Source of the DNA: Sphingobacteriales bacterium
GTDB taxonomy: Bacteria > Bacteroidota > Bacteroidia > Chitinophagales > UBA2359
Assembly: GCA_016700115.1 (NCBI GenBank)
Contig: CP064999.1
Coordinates: forward strand, 868,001 to 932,000
Reading direction: 5' to 3'
Length of the DNA stretch: 64,000 bases
This document shows, one piece after another, positions 1 through 7,849 of the stretch. Positions within the stretch are counted from its first letter, which is position 1. The number at the start of each line of letters is the position of its first letter. The notes beneath the pieces were generated by a model. That model was not told the DNA's origin and did no database searches. It was given only the letters and a program-made list of their open reading frames with translations. Position numbers and translations under genes: made by a program.

Positions 1-894
1 CTCCTCTTCGTTTGCAAAGGTCAGATACAACATGTTCGACTGATCCACCGACAAATAGACATCTTCTTCCATTTGCTTGTTTTCGGAGTACCAATGCACA
101 TTGTAAAAGTTCAGGGTGCCGGTGGGGTAAATATACCCGGCCACCTCTCCAACCTGCCAGTCTTCGTAATTGGAAGCGCCGTTGAGGTAAATCGCATCGA
201 AGTTGCCGGAATCGGGATTTTTGACCACTGCAATCCGGTATTTGGATTTGTTGGGAACGCCAATGATAAATTTTTCGTAAATACCTTCTAAATTATTGTC
301 GGGTTTGTTGCCGGTAAAATATTTTTTAAGACTTTCTTCGTTCCAACCGGTTTGGTTGCGCGGAAGTTTGAGGCGTTTCGCTTTTTCATAAACCAGGGTG
401 GTGTCGTAAAACGAGCGCCAAATAGAATACAGTTTGTCCAGTAAATAGGGGTCGTTGTATAAAGTATCGGTGGTAATAAACTGAAAATAGTCGCCGGTAC
501 AAGCGTTAAACTCCATGACATGATTGGTAAACAACTGTTTTTTAACCACCTCCATCTGCACTTTTACCCGCACAATATCGCAATAGGAGGGGGCGGATTC
601 GTACAAAGTTTTTTTGTCTTCGGAGGTAATGGCCACTGTTTTAAAACCAAGGCTTTTCAGGTATTTGGCAAAATGATCGAGCAACACACTTCCATCGGTG
701 TCTATTTTTTTTTGAACTTCAGGGCTTGTTACCAGTTCTGCAAATTTTACCCCCTGCATATAATCGAAAAGGTTAAGCGCCGGATTTGACTGCGATAAAC
801 TGATATTGCCGGAAGGGTTATCGGCAAAAACAAACGCATTAGAGCCCAAAAAAAAGAAGGTCAATAACACAAAAATGGTTGGTCTGCAGTCCAT
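1..894 (-). CDS. Secreted protein of unknown function, C-terminus cut off by window edge
   Basis: Open from an ATG at 892-894 on the minus strand to the left edge with no stop (298 codons seen). It starts MDCRPTIFVLLTFFFLGSNA, a clear signal peptide ending near FVFA (about residue 24), so the protein is exported. The rest is mixed alpha/beta with no motif I can name; the visible end contains acidic and aromatic stretches (NFYNVHWYSENKQ). In related phyla similar N-terminal regions can precede a trypsin-like protease domain, but the segment that would show this lies outside the window, so that is only a guess. It is transcribed in the same direction as the regulator upstream of it, with a 120-bp gap between them. 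Confidence 0.7.
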   Translation of the reverse strand, partial: MDCRPTIFVLLTFFFLGSNAFVFADNPSGNISLSQSNPALNLFDYMQGVKFAELVTSPEVQKKIDTDGSVLLDHFAKYLKSLGFKTVAITSEDKKTLYESAPSYCDIVRVKVQMEVVKKQLFTNHVMEFNACTGDYFQFITTDTLYNDPYLLDKLYSIWRSFYDTTLVYEKAKRLKLPRNQTGWNEESLKKYFTGNKPDNNLEGIYEKFIIGVPNKSKYRIAVVKNPDSGNFDAIYLNGASNYEDWQVGEVAGYIYPTGTLNFYNVHWYSENKQMEEDVYLSVDQSNMLYLTFANEEE

Positions 895-1014
895 ATTTAA
901 AATCGTTTTAACAGCGCTATCAGGGTTAAACAACCAATAGGATATAAACGGTTGACTATATTATTTCGGCAGGAAGCAAAAACTTTCACAATTTAACACA
1001 AAAAACCGGCACTG

Positions 1015-2541
1015 TTATGGTTCTGACGGCAACTTGTGTTCCAAAGCTCCCGAAATGGCTTCTTTTATCTTGGACTCCAACTTGTTATGGAAAACTTGCT
1101 TTTTCAGCACCGAGGGTTCGGCTGCTCTTTCGGTACAATCGTTTAGCTTACAACGCTCACAAGTGGTACTGACCAAAACCACCGGAACATTAATGTCATT
1201 CCAGAACCTGACTTTGTTCATAAACTTCTTGTTGATTAAAAACCCGATGGAAACGCTGCTGTTTGTATTTGGAGTAGGGTAGGCGGTTCGGGCAACTGAA
1301 ATACAAAAATATTCATTGCCGGAAGTCAGGGATAATGCTCTTTGAACTTTAACCAATGCTTCTGGCGGGATTTTGCCGTTGTTTTGTTGCTGTTCAAGTT
1401 CAGATAACACCGAAATTCCTACCCACCGGCGGCAATAATGCTCGTTCAGCTCATTTCCATGAAGATTGTGCAGATTAGGCAGGTGCAGCTCTTTGGTGAT
1501 GTCAAAATGGTTCGAGCCTTTTACATGACTGACCCGGGCAAAAAACAATTCATTCAACCCCAAAAAAGTAGGGGCTATACTCGTCAGACGGTGAAAAAAA
1601 GTATCGGACGAAACATTGTAGCTGTTGATAATTTGCAATAGTTGCTCCCCGTCAAAGGTTTCGGATGCCAAAAAACGTTCAACATCCCGAACCACTGCAT
1701 GACGGTTTAAAAACAAAGCTCCGGCAAAATAGGAAGCCTTAAAATTGTTGAGTGCTTGTTCAAAGGATTTAATTCTTACCCAGGATTGGGTATTGTTTCT
1801 GCCCGAAAGCTGCAAATAGTTATACCCTAATTCTTTAGCTAACTGAAAAGCTGTTTGTGCGGGGTTTAGATTGTTGTTTAACAGCAGTTTGTTCCCGTCT
1901 TTATGTTCCACAAAAACCGAACGAATTCCCTGCAGTTCGGGAAATTTGCCTAAGTGATTTTCTTCAATCCGGTAATTATACTGTTCTGCAAGCAAGGTTT
2001 GTAGATGTCCGGCACTAACCGGCAGGGTAGGAGGCAGGTCAAACTCAGCAACAAACCTTTCGGCCGCCTCTTCCAGGTCTTCAAAATAGTTGTCGTGGAG
2101 TTCCTGATAGGAACGCAATGTCGCTAATAAAAATAATTCGGCAGGCATTTCGTAGTTGCGGGTAATGCTGATGATGGTACTGATAAATGCGCTTACCTTG
2201 ACCGGTGCATTGGAAATAATTTCGACCAAACTCTCAATGCCGATACCGAATACCTCTAAAGGAAGTTCTTTTAAAAAGTCCGAATTGAGCAATTCGGCAA
2301 CCGGAGTTAAATTTTTGGTTACCTTGAGTGATACCATTTCTTCATAGCTGACCCCAAGAGCTTGCGACAAGGCTACTATTTTTTCGGTTTTGGGAAATTT
2401 CTTGCCTTTTTCAATTTCGTTGAGGTAAGACACCGAAATTCCACAGTTTTCAGCCAACCCTTTGAGCGACCAGCCTCCCTTTTGCCGAAGCTGTCTGAGC
2501 TTTAACCCAAAAATCATGCGCACCTTTTGTTCGATTAACAT
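1015..2541 (-). CDS. XRE-family regulator, ScfR/RamB-like (HTH + IrrE-like + DUF2083-like C-terminus)
   Basis: 508 aa. Residues 9-70 form an XRE helix-turn-helix (LRQLRQKGGWSLKGLAENCG, then VSYLNEIEKGKKFP). The middle resembles the ImmA/IrrE fold, but where a peptidase would have HExxH this protein has AKELGY (235-240), so metal ligands are lost and catalysis is unlikely. The C-terminal region carries a Cys cluster (C461, C464, C469), a layout known from the short-chain fatty acyl-CoA regulators ScfR/RamB/PrpR. Family members sense acyl-CoA or related metabolites and bind palindromic sites near their own genes; palindromes lie 59-206 bp upstream here (2600-2747). The start could also be the Met at residue 9. 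The target pathway is not shown by the neighbours. Confidence 0.8.
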   Translation of the reverse strand: MLIEQKVRMIFGLKLRQLRQKGGWSLKGLAENCGISVSYLNEIEKGKKFPKTEKIVALSQALGVSYEEMVSLKVTKNLTPVAELLNSDFLKELPLEVFGIGIESLVEIISNAPVKVSAFISTIISITRNYEMPAELFLLATLRSYQELHDNYFEDLEEAAERFVAEFDLPPTLPVSAGHLQTLLAEQYNYRIEENHLGKFPELQGIRSVFVEHKDGNKLLLNNNLNPAQTAFQLAKELGYNYLQLSGRNNTQSWVRIKSFEQALNNFKASYFAGALFLNRHAVVRDVERFLASETFDGEQLLQIINSYNVSSDTFFHRLTSIAPTFLGLNELFFARVSHVKGSNHFDITKELHLPNLHNLHGNELNEHYCRRWVGISVLSELEQQQNNGKIPPEALVKVQRALSLTSGNEYFCISVARTAYPTPNTNSSVSIGFLINKKFMNKVRFWNDINVPVVLVSTTCERCKLNDCTERAAEPSVLKKQVFHNKLESKIKEAISGALEHKLPSEP

Positions 2542-2599
2542 GCAGTTGACCTTTTTTTACGGTGTAACATTGTAGGAAATGGCCTTTGTTGCGCCGATT

Positions 2600-2609
2600 T
2601 TTGCGCAAA
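2600..2609. promoter_or_regulatory. Palindrome TTTGCGCAAA, possible operator
   Basis: Perfect 10-bp palindrome 59 bp upstream of the regulator start. It resembles the TTTGC/GCAAA half-sites described for RamB/ScfR-type regulators. It may be an operator for the adjacent regulator; no binding evidence. Confidence 0.35.
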
Positions 2610-2673
2610 GTAACTATGCGAATGTCTAAAATTTAAACCCTTCAGCAAATAAACAAAAATTTTTTTTGCGTTT

Positions 2674-2687
2674 AGCGAAATTTCGCT
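2674..2687. promoter_or_regulatory. 14-bp palindrome AGCGAAATTTCGCT, likely operator
   Basis: Perfect 14-bp inverted repeat lying just in front of, and touching, the -33 element (2687-2689) of the rightward promoter. It is flanked by an outer pair TTTTGC (2664-2669) and GCAAAA (2689-2694). A near copy sits exactly 60 bp downstream at 2734. Two copies bracketing a promoter beside an HTH regulator gene suggest autoregulation or control of the divergent RNA. Confidence 0.5.
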
Positions 2688-2717
2688 TGCAAAATTAAAA
2701 AAACCGGTTTATCTTTG
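2687..2717 (+). promoter_or_regulatory. Bacteroidota-type promoter TTG-N20-TATCTTTG
   Basis: TTG at 2687-2689, 20-nt spacer, then TATCTTTG at 2710-2717, an exact match to the TAnnTTTG -7 element of the Bacteroidota primary sigma factor with the usual spacing. It points right, away from the regulator gene, towards the RNA candidate ending at about 2900. Expected transcription start is near 2722-2725. Confidence 0.65.
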
Positions 2718-2733
2718 CATTGGATTTATTTCC

Positions 2734-2747
2734 AGCGAATTTTCGCT
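2734..2747. promoter_or_regulatory. Inverted repeat AGCGAATTTTCGCT, second operator-like site
   Basis: Arms AGCGAA/TTCGCT around a TT centre, 60 bp downstream of the perfect palindrome at 2674. It lies about 12-25 nt after the expected start of the rightward transcript, a classic place for a roadblock operator. Confidence 0.4.
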
Positions 2748-2859
2748 AACTCGTAACAGTCTTAATTTTCCTCTCGGAAATTTATCCTGTTACAATTTGT
2801 GCAGCAATGCCTTAGAGTTAAGGGAGTAAATGTTTGCATTTTGGTTGGAGTTCAAACAA

Positions 2860-2900
2860 GCCTGCCCATCTTACAATAGTAGTGGGCGGGCTTTTTTTTT
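2860..2900 (+). terminator. Intrinsic terminator of the small RNA
   Basis: GCCTGCCCA (2860-2868) pairs with TGGGCGGGC (2883-2891), one G-U, and is followed at once by nine T (2892-2900). Confidence 0.75.
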
Positions 2901-2916
2901 AGTTCCATATTTAATA

Positions 2917-3685
2917 AATCACCCACAGATTGATTCTGCTTTGATTTACGCTATCCTCAGAATAAAAAAATCACCCGCAGATTTCGCTGATATCCGCAGA
3001 TTTTTTCTGCATTCATTTGTGTTATCTGCTGGAGAAAATAATTCGCCCGCATCTTTAGCTGATTGTATCTGCGTTAATTTGCGCCATCTGCGGGAGAAAA
3101 AAATCGCCCACAAATTGTTTCTGCTTTGATTTACTGTATCCGCAGAGCAAATAAATCACCCGCAGATTTTTTCTGCGTTAATTTGAGCCATCTGCGGGAG
3201 AAAAAAATCACCTACAAATTGTTTTTGCTTTGAATTACGCTATCCCCAAGGCAATATAAATTGCCCGCAGATTTCGCTGATATCCGCAGATTGTTTCTGT
3301 GTTCATTTGCGCCATCTGCGGGAGAAAAAAATCGCCCACAAATTGTTTCTGCTTTGATTTACGGTATCCGCAGAGCAAATAAATCACCCACAAATTTCGC
3401 TGATATCCGATGATTGTTTCTGCGTTAATTTGCGTTATCTGCGGGAGAAAAAAAATCGCCCATAAATTGTTTCTGCTTTGATTTACGCTATCCTCAGAAC
3501 AAATAAATCACCCGCTGATTTCGCTGATTATTTCTGCGTTAATTTGCGTTATCTGCGGGAGAAAAAAATCGCCCACAAATTGTTTCTGCTTTGATTTACG
3601 CTATCCGCAGAACAAATAAATCACCCGCAGATTTCGCTGATTTTCGCAGATTGACTATGCGAAAATTTGAGTACTTCGCGGGAGA
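2917..3685. repeat. Degenerate tandem array of CCGCAGAT-rich units, about 100-125 bp each
   Basis: About seven imperfect units. Each carries a string such as TCTGCGGGAGAAAAAAATC, then CCCACAAATTGTTTCTGC, then CTATCCGCAGA, then CGCAGATTTCGCTGAT. Unit starts, taken at GGGAGAAAA, fall near 3036, 3092, 3195, 3320, 3445 and 3556, so the period is uneven. The array has many short inverted pairs (ATCTGCGG/CCGCAGAT) and could fold extensively. It runs straight up to the stop codon of the GxxExxY gene at 3686. No plausible gene lies in it. The word CCGCAGAT recurs in the 31189 array, so this is a dispersed family. Confidence 0.75.
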
Positions 3686-4063
3686 CTATAATCCGTTTAC
3701 CTTTCTATAAATTCCTTTATATATTTGCGAGACATTAAAATTGACAAGAATAGCTAATTTTAATCCGGTGATTTTTAAGTAGGTCAATACTTGTTTGTGG
3801 TGAACTTCAGCTAAATTTTCTACTGATTTAACTTCTATGATGACTACATCATTAACCAAAAGATCTATCCTAAATCCCAGGTCTATTTTTTCTGTTTTAT
3901 AGTGGACCGGTAAAGGAACTTCCCTTTTTACACTCAGTCCTTTTTCTATTAATTCCAATTCAAGCGCAGCCACGTAAACTGATTCTAATAAACCTGGTCC
4001 TAATATGTTATATACTTCGTAAATTGCTCCCCGAATGATATATGATATTTCGTTTTCTGTCAT
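3686..4063 (-). CDS. GxxExxY family protein (PD-(D/E)xK nuclease-like)
   Basis: 125 aa, the normal size for the family. It contains the defining GPGLLESVY (GxxExxY) near residues 22-30, and downstream RIDLLVNDVVIIEVKS, which has the D...ExK layout of PD-(D/E)xK nucleases. The biochemical role of the family is not established; it is often multi-copy and found in unstable regions. The start codon overlaps the stop of the decayed restriction gene upstream (ATGA at 4060-4063), so it may have been co-transcribed with it. The repeat array follows its 3' end directly. Confidence 0.85.
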   Translation of the reverse strand: MTENEISYIIRGAIYEVYNILGPGLLESVYVAALELELIEKGLSVKREVPLPVHYKTEKIDLGFRIDLLVNDVVIIEVKSVENLAEVHHKQVLTYLKITGLKLAILVNFNVSQIYKGIYRKVNGL

Positions 4064-4392
4064 AGTTCAATTATTGAGTTAGTGGTTTTGGCAGCTTCCG
4101 TTTTAAAGTAGCTGTATTCCTTTACCGGTGCTATGTAATACACTTCCAAGGCAAGGGCTTCTAAAAATTTCATTGCACATTTAATGCGGTAACCTACTCT
4201 TTCGGTCAACTATCTTTTATCGTTTATGTCGTTTGTTCCTTTGGTCTCAATTACAAAATAATATTCGCTTTCGCTTCCTGTTTTCATACTCTTGCATTTC
4301 AACATCAATCCAAAGTCGGGTTCATATTCGACAATAGATGTTTTAATTTTGTCAACGTCTTGATATTTTAAGCTGTCAAATTGTAACTCCAT
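4060..4392 (-). pseudogene. Remnant of type III restriction enzyme Res subunit (C-terminal piece)
   Basis: In one frame from 4392 down to the TGA at 4060-4062 the translation gives MELQFDSLKYQDVD...EPDFGLML...YYFVIETKG, a TAG stop at 4210-4212, then LTERVGYRIKCAMKFLEAL...PVKEYSYFKTEA. The phrase YFVIETKG followed by KIKCAMKFLEAL matches my recollection of the C-terminal end of type III Res helicase-nuclease subunits, where the ExK lies in the nuclease domain. Just upstream, coding-like sequence continues to about 4455 but with another stop and a frame change. The helicase part and any Mod subunit are absent. The identification is by motif only. Confidence 0.5.
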
Positions 4393-4459
4393 TACTTCTT
4401 GCCATTCTTCTTAGTTAAATATCTAATTTCTTCTTCTTTCGCTTGACTTATTTTTTTGA

Positions 4460-4815
4460 ACAACCGATTCAAAAGTAATAAAATCCGATATATTGAGCTT
4501 GAAAAAAGTCAAAATCTTTTCGATATCCCGATAGCAAATTGGCAAAGTCAACCTGGCAGTTCCCTTATGCCTGTTAGCTGCCACATTATCTGTTTATATT
4601 ACATCCATCAAATAAGGGTTTTGATTTACTGCATCTTTCATCTGCCCGCCTTTTCACATCAAATGATGTTGCATCTTTTGATTTTTAAAATCTCCATAAT
4701 GCGCGTGACCTAAATTTGGGACTAAACCGAAAAAAAGTTCCGTGAATGGAATTTTTTTACATCCTTTAACATTTAGTAATCAGAATATATTCTTCACTAA
4801 AAAAGATGATGTAAG
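4460..4815. other. Gene-poor stretch upstream of the ARPP-1 gene
   Basis: AT-rich, no convincing gene on either strand. The left part may hold further eroded restriction-gene sequence. No exact TAnnTTTG promoter was found in front of the gene at 4816. Confidence 0.4.
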
Positions 4816-5877
4816 ATGAACAAAAATATTTCCAATACCCTCGCACAACTTATTTTTGGCACCCCTGTCGGGCATTTAAATTTAATGGTGGTACCGGTTT
4901 TTCTGCCCGAAAATCTGAAATGGACTGATTATATCTCCTTAAAGGAAGGCTTGGATCAAAAACTTGTTGAAGTTTCAGAGGTGTCCGAAAGCGGCTCAGT
5001 TCCAAATTTAATGGTTACAAACAATGCCGACCTGCCTTTGCTTTTGCTGGATGGCGAAGAACTCATCGGAGCCAAACAAAACCGCATTGTCAATACCAGC
5101 CTGCTCTTGCCGTCAAAGACCAAAACCGTGATTCCGGTCAGTTGTACCGAGAGGGGGAGGTGGGACTACAACTCCCGCTTTTTTGGCGATTCGGGAGTAA
5201 TCATGTCTTCAAAAGCCCGGTATAACAAAAGCGAACGGGTAAAATCCAACCTTGAAAGGGGTGCAGGTTACAATGCCCAGCAAAACGAAGTATGGAACGA
5301 TATTGAAGGCTATCATGATACCTTCAATTCTTCTTCAAAAAGTCGTGCAATGCGGGATATTTTTTATGAACAACAAACTAAAATTGACGGGTACTTGCAA
5401 AACATACCTGTTCAGTCAGGTCAATGCGGTCTTGTGGTGATTTTAGGCGGTAGTATAGCCGGGTTCGACTTTGTTTCAAGCCCTCAAGCCTATACCTCCC
5501 TGCACAATAAACTAATTAGCAGCTATGCAATCGAAGCATTGGTTGAAAAGGTTCAAGGAAAAGAAAGAAGCCTGCCGGAAGCAGAACAAGCAGTCCTGAC
5601 TATTAAGCATTTTATTACCCACTTCACCGAAACTGCATCCGAAAACGAATTTAAACCGGTTGGTTTAGGTGTAGATTATCGCTATACTGCCCCAAAAGGA
5701 ACAGCTTCTGCATTGGCTTTTGATAACAAAGTGGTTCATTTCTCGGCTTTTCCAAATATTTCTATAGAAGTCCCGGTCAAACAATGGAGCGACTCCGTTG
5801 AAACAGAAACCCAAGATTCCGGCAGTATCTCTAAAACGTTTTTACAAATCCTGAAGGACAAATTGAGTAAAATTTAG
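4816..5877 (+). CDS. ARPP-1 (DUF6569) family protein
   Basis: 353 aa, no signal peptide or membrane segment, so probably cytosolic. The stretch LPLLLLDGEELIGAKQNRIV (about residues 73-92) followed by NTSLLLPSKTKTVIPVSC is the hallmark of the ARPP-1 domain, named for association with ADP-ribosylglycohydrolase, rhodanese and phosphatase-like genes. Such domains are thought to work in ADP-ribose or NAD-related conflict or repair systems, but no activity is settled. No such partners lie beside it here; it stands alone between the restriction remnant and the DUF3857 pair. Confidence 0.8.
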   Translation: MNKNISNTLAQLIFGTPVGHLNLMVVPVFLPENLKWTDYISLKEGLDQKLVEVSEVSESGSVPNLMVTNNADLPLLLLDGEELIGAKQNRIVNTSLLLPSKTKTVIPVSCTERGRWDYNSRFFGDSGVIMSSKARYNKSERVKSNLERGAGYNAQQNEVWNDIEGYHDTFNSSSKSRAMRDIFYEQQTKIDGYLQNIPVQSGQCGLVVILGGSIAGFDFVSSPQAYTSLHNKLISSYAIEALVEKVQGKERSLPEAEQAVLTIKHFITHFTETASENEFKPVGLGVDYRYTAPKGTASALAFDNKVVHFSAFPNISIEVPVKQWSDSVETETQDSGSISKTFLQILKDKLSKI

Positions 5878-5921
5878 CCGGCCTGATCGGTTTAACCCTT
5901 TATTTTGAAAAAGGTATGGGC

Positions 5922-7835
5922 TTATTGCTTTTTTTTCAGAATGATTTTTTTGTCGTCGTGGCTGCTCACTGTGCTAAAAAAATGATAAATACCGGAATAG
6001 CTGCTTGATGGAAATGTTCCTTTATTTAACACCATGGTTCTGATATGCAAAATTCGGTTTTCAACTTGTTGAAACCTGACCGCATAAGAGCCAATTTCGG
6101 ATGTCAGGTTAAATTCCTGGGGTATAAATTCAATTTCATACTCCGCAGGAATGAGGTAGGTTAATGTGTCTGTTTGAGTAATTCCGTAGCCTATATAAAT
6201 ATCGGAAATTCTGTTTTCCTGACTATAAAAAGGCAGCGTGGTTCTGTTGAACGGGCTAACAGGAACAAACAACCGGTTTCCTGCCGTAGAACCATATTTG
6301 GCCGCAGTTCCTGAAAAATCAATTTTAGCAACAACTAAATTGGGGGTGCTTTTATCAGTAATGGTTAACTCTGAAAGGCTGAGGTTGTTAAGGGGCAATG
6401 TTTTAGTGATGCTTTCTTTTTGCTCTTTAGGCGAAGACATCATTAAGTTTAAAGCCTCCGAATAGGCTAAGTTAGTCAGCAACCGGGAAGCAGAAAAGGC
6501 AATGTCTCCGTTTGTTTGGATGGTAAGGTCCGATTTCAGGATTTGGCGATTATCTGAAGCCCTGAACGAAGGCGTTTTCACCAATTTGCCGCCATCGGGG
6601 GTAATGGTCAAAGCATACCGGTTGGAATTGTAAGGTCCGATAAATCCAAAAGGTGCATGTTGGCTGGTACACTCTAACCAAACCGTATCTTGTTCTAAAG
6701 GCAAACACAATATAACATGATTAGTTTGGTTTGCACTTGCAAAATCAGTTTGACTGATTTGTAGGTCATCATCTGTGCCTATTTCGGTATAATGGGCTTC
6801 GATTCCTGCCACTTTTAACAAACTTCTGGTATAATTACTCAGGGCTTTACAATCGCCATATCCGTATTTGTGTACCTCCTGAGCTTCTTTGGGTTGAAAT
6901 CCGCCAATTCCTAAAGCGATATTCACATACCTTGTTTTACCCTGCATGTACCGGTAAATGCGTCGGGCTTTTTCCCGTTTATCTGTTACTCCTTCAATCA
7001 GGTGTTCTATATCAGCTATCGCGGTTTCGGGTAGTTTATCCCTGCCGTCCAGCAAAGAATATGTCCATTTTCCATACGTTTTCCATGTATTGAAGTTTCC
7101 TTTGGTTTTATCATATTCGAACTCATCGGGAGAAAGCAAAACCATAGGGGCAAAATCACTAAAAGGCGGCATATAAGGCTCTTTGATGTAAGCCTTCAGA
7201 TTTTGGACACGCCATTCATAGCTGTTTATGTTTTTTTCGTTAGTTTGCTTAAATTGAATACCCCCGTTAACTGATTTAAATTTTACCGTAATGTCCGAAG
7301 GTGTGTTGTATGACAACAAAGACTGTTGAACCGAAACACCAAAATTACTGACAGGATACCAGGTATCAATACCGACAACACCGTTATAAACCAATTCGTA
7401 AGAATACTCTACCGTATATGGGTATCCGGCATAGTCGGGTGATATATATTTTATTCTGCTGTCGCTAAACAGGGTGTAAGAAGCATAAGCCGGCTCGTCT
7501 TTAATGTCCGATTTTCCGAACTGTCTTATCTTACTGCCGTCTGCCCGGTACATTTTACCGGTGATGTCTGTTACCGAAGAGAGTTTGTCGTAATATATAG
7601 CAAGTGCGTTGTGTTTTTCTCCTTCTTTATTCAGAATGGTAACCGCAAAATGTACCTTTTTTGACAACTTAGCAAGTGAGATTCGCTGATAAACTGTGTT
7701 GTAAAACCTGTAAACAGCATTGGCATTTTGTAGTAAAGAATCGGGAATCAGCGTTACATTCAAATCGTTTGCTTGTAATGCAAAAAGGCTGTTTGACATA
7801 GATATCAGCAGCAGAAAGTAGCGGAGTGTCTTCAT
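5922..7835 (-). CDS. Secreted DUF3857 / transglutaminase-like protein, catalytic Cys kept
   Basis: 637 aa with a signal peptide (MKTLRYFLLLISMSNSLFAL). DUF3857 covers about residues 55-220, a transglutaminase-core domain about 265-400, and a DUF3858-like tail follows. The core shows YGDCKALSNY (Cys329), NHVIL (His373) and WLEC (Glu388 where Asp is usual), so a papain-like triad could be active. The family is found in Bacteroidota envelopes; substrates are unknown. The paralogue at 7850 ends 14 bp upstream, so the two form a tandem transcription unit read right to left. Confidence 0.85.
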   Translation of the reverse strand: MKTLRYFLLLISMSNSLFALQANDLNVTLIPDSLLQNANAVYRFYNTVYQRISLAKLSKKVHFAVTILNKEGEKHNALAIYYDKLSSVTDITGKMYRADGSKIRQFGKSDIKDEPAYASYTLFSDSRIKYISPDYAGYPYTVEYSYELVYNGVVGIDTWYPVSNFGVSVQQSLLSYNTPSDITVKFKSVNGGIQFKQTNEKNINSYEWRVQNLKAYIKEPYMPPFSDFAPMVLLSPDEFEYDKTKGNFNTWKTYGKWTYSLLDGRDKLPETAIADIEHLIEGVTDKREKARRIYRYMQGKTRYVNIALGIGGFQPKEAQEVHKYGYGDCKALSNYTRSLLKVAGIEAHYTEIGTDDDLQISQTDFASANQTNHVILCLPLEQDTVWLECTSQHAPFGFIGPYNSNRYALTITPDGGKLVKTPSFRASDNRQILKSDLTIQTNGDIAFSASRLLTNLAYSEALNLMMSSPKEQKESITKTLPLNNLSLSELTITDKSTPNLVVAKIDFSGTAAKYGSTAGNRLFVPVSPFNRTTLPFYSQENRISDIYIGYGITQTDTLTYLIPAEYEIEFIPQEFNLTSEIGSYAVRFQQVENRILHIRTMVLNKGTFPSSSYSGIYHFFSTVSSHDDKKIILKKKQ

Positions 7836-7849
7836 GGTTGGTCCGGCTG

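Larger units (their letters stand above)
2722..2900 (+). ncRNA. Candidate structured small RNA, about 175 nt
   Basis: Lies between a good promoter (2687-2717) and a strong intrinsic terminator (2860-2900), with no convincing reading frame. Predicted stems: GTAACAG (2753-2759) pairs perfectly with CTGTTAC (2787-2793), enclosing AATTTTCC (2764-2771) with GGAAATT (2776-2782) around a TCTC loop; CCTTA-gagt-TAAGG forms a hairpin at 2810-2823; the terminator forms the third. The 5' end contains the second operator-like palindrome (2734-2747). Its length is close to that of 6S RNA, but its ends do not pair as 6S ends do, and the SRP GGAA apex is absent. I do not recognise the family. The call rests on promoter, stems and terminator together. 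Confidence 0.5.

Noticed and set aside
2830..3129. Open frame of 99 codons with AAGGGAG upstream
   Set aside because: Reads through the intrinsic terminator and into the repeat array; no family resemblance.
2917..3685. Possible CRISPR array
   Set aside because: Units vary in length and sequence, no constant repeat with unique spacers, no cas genes.
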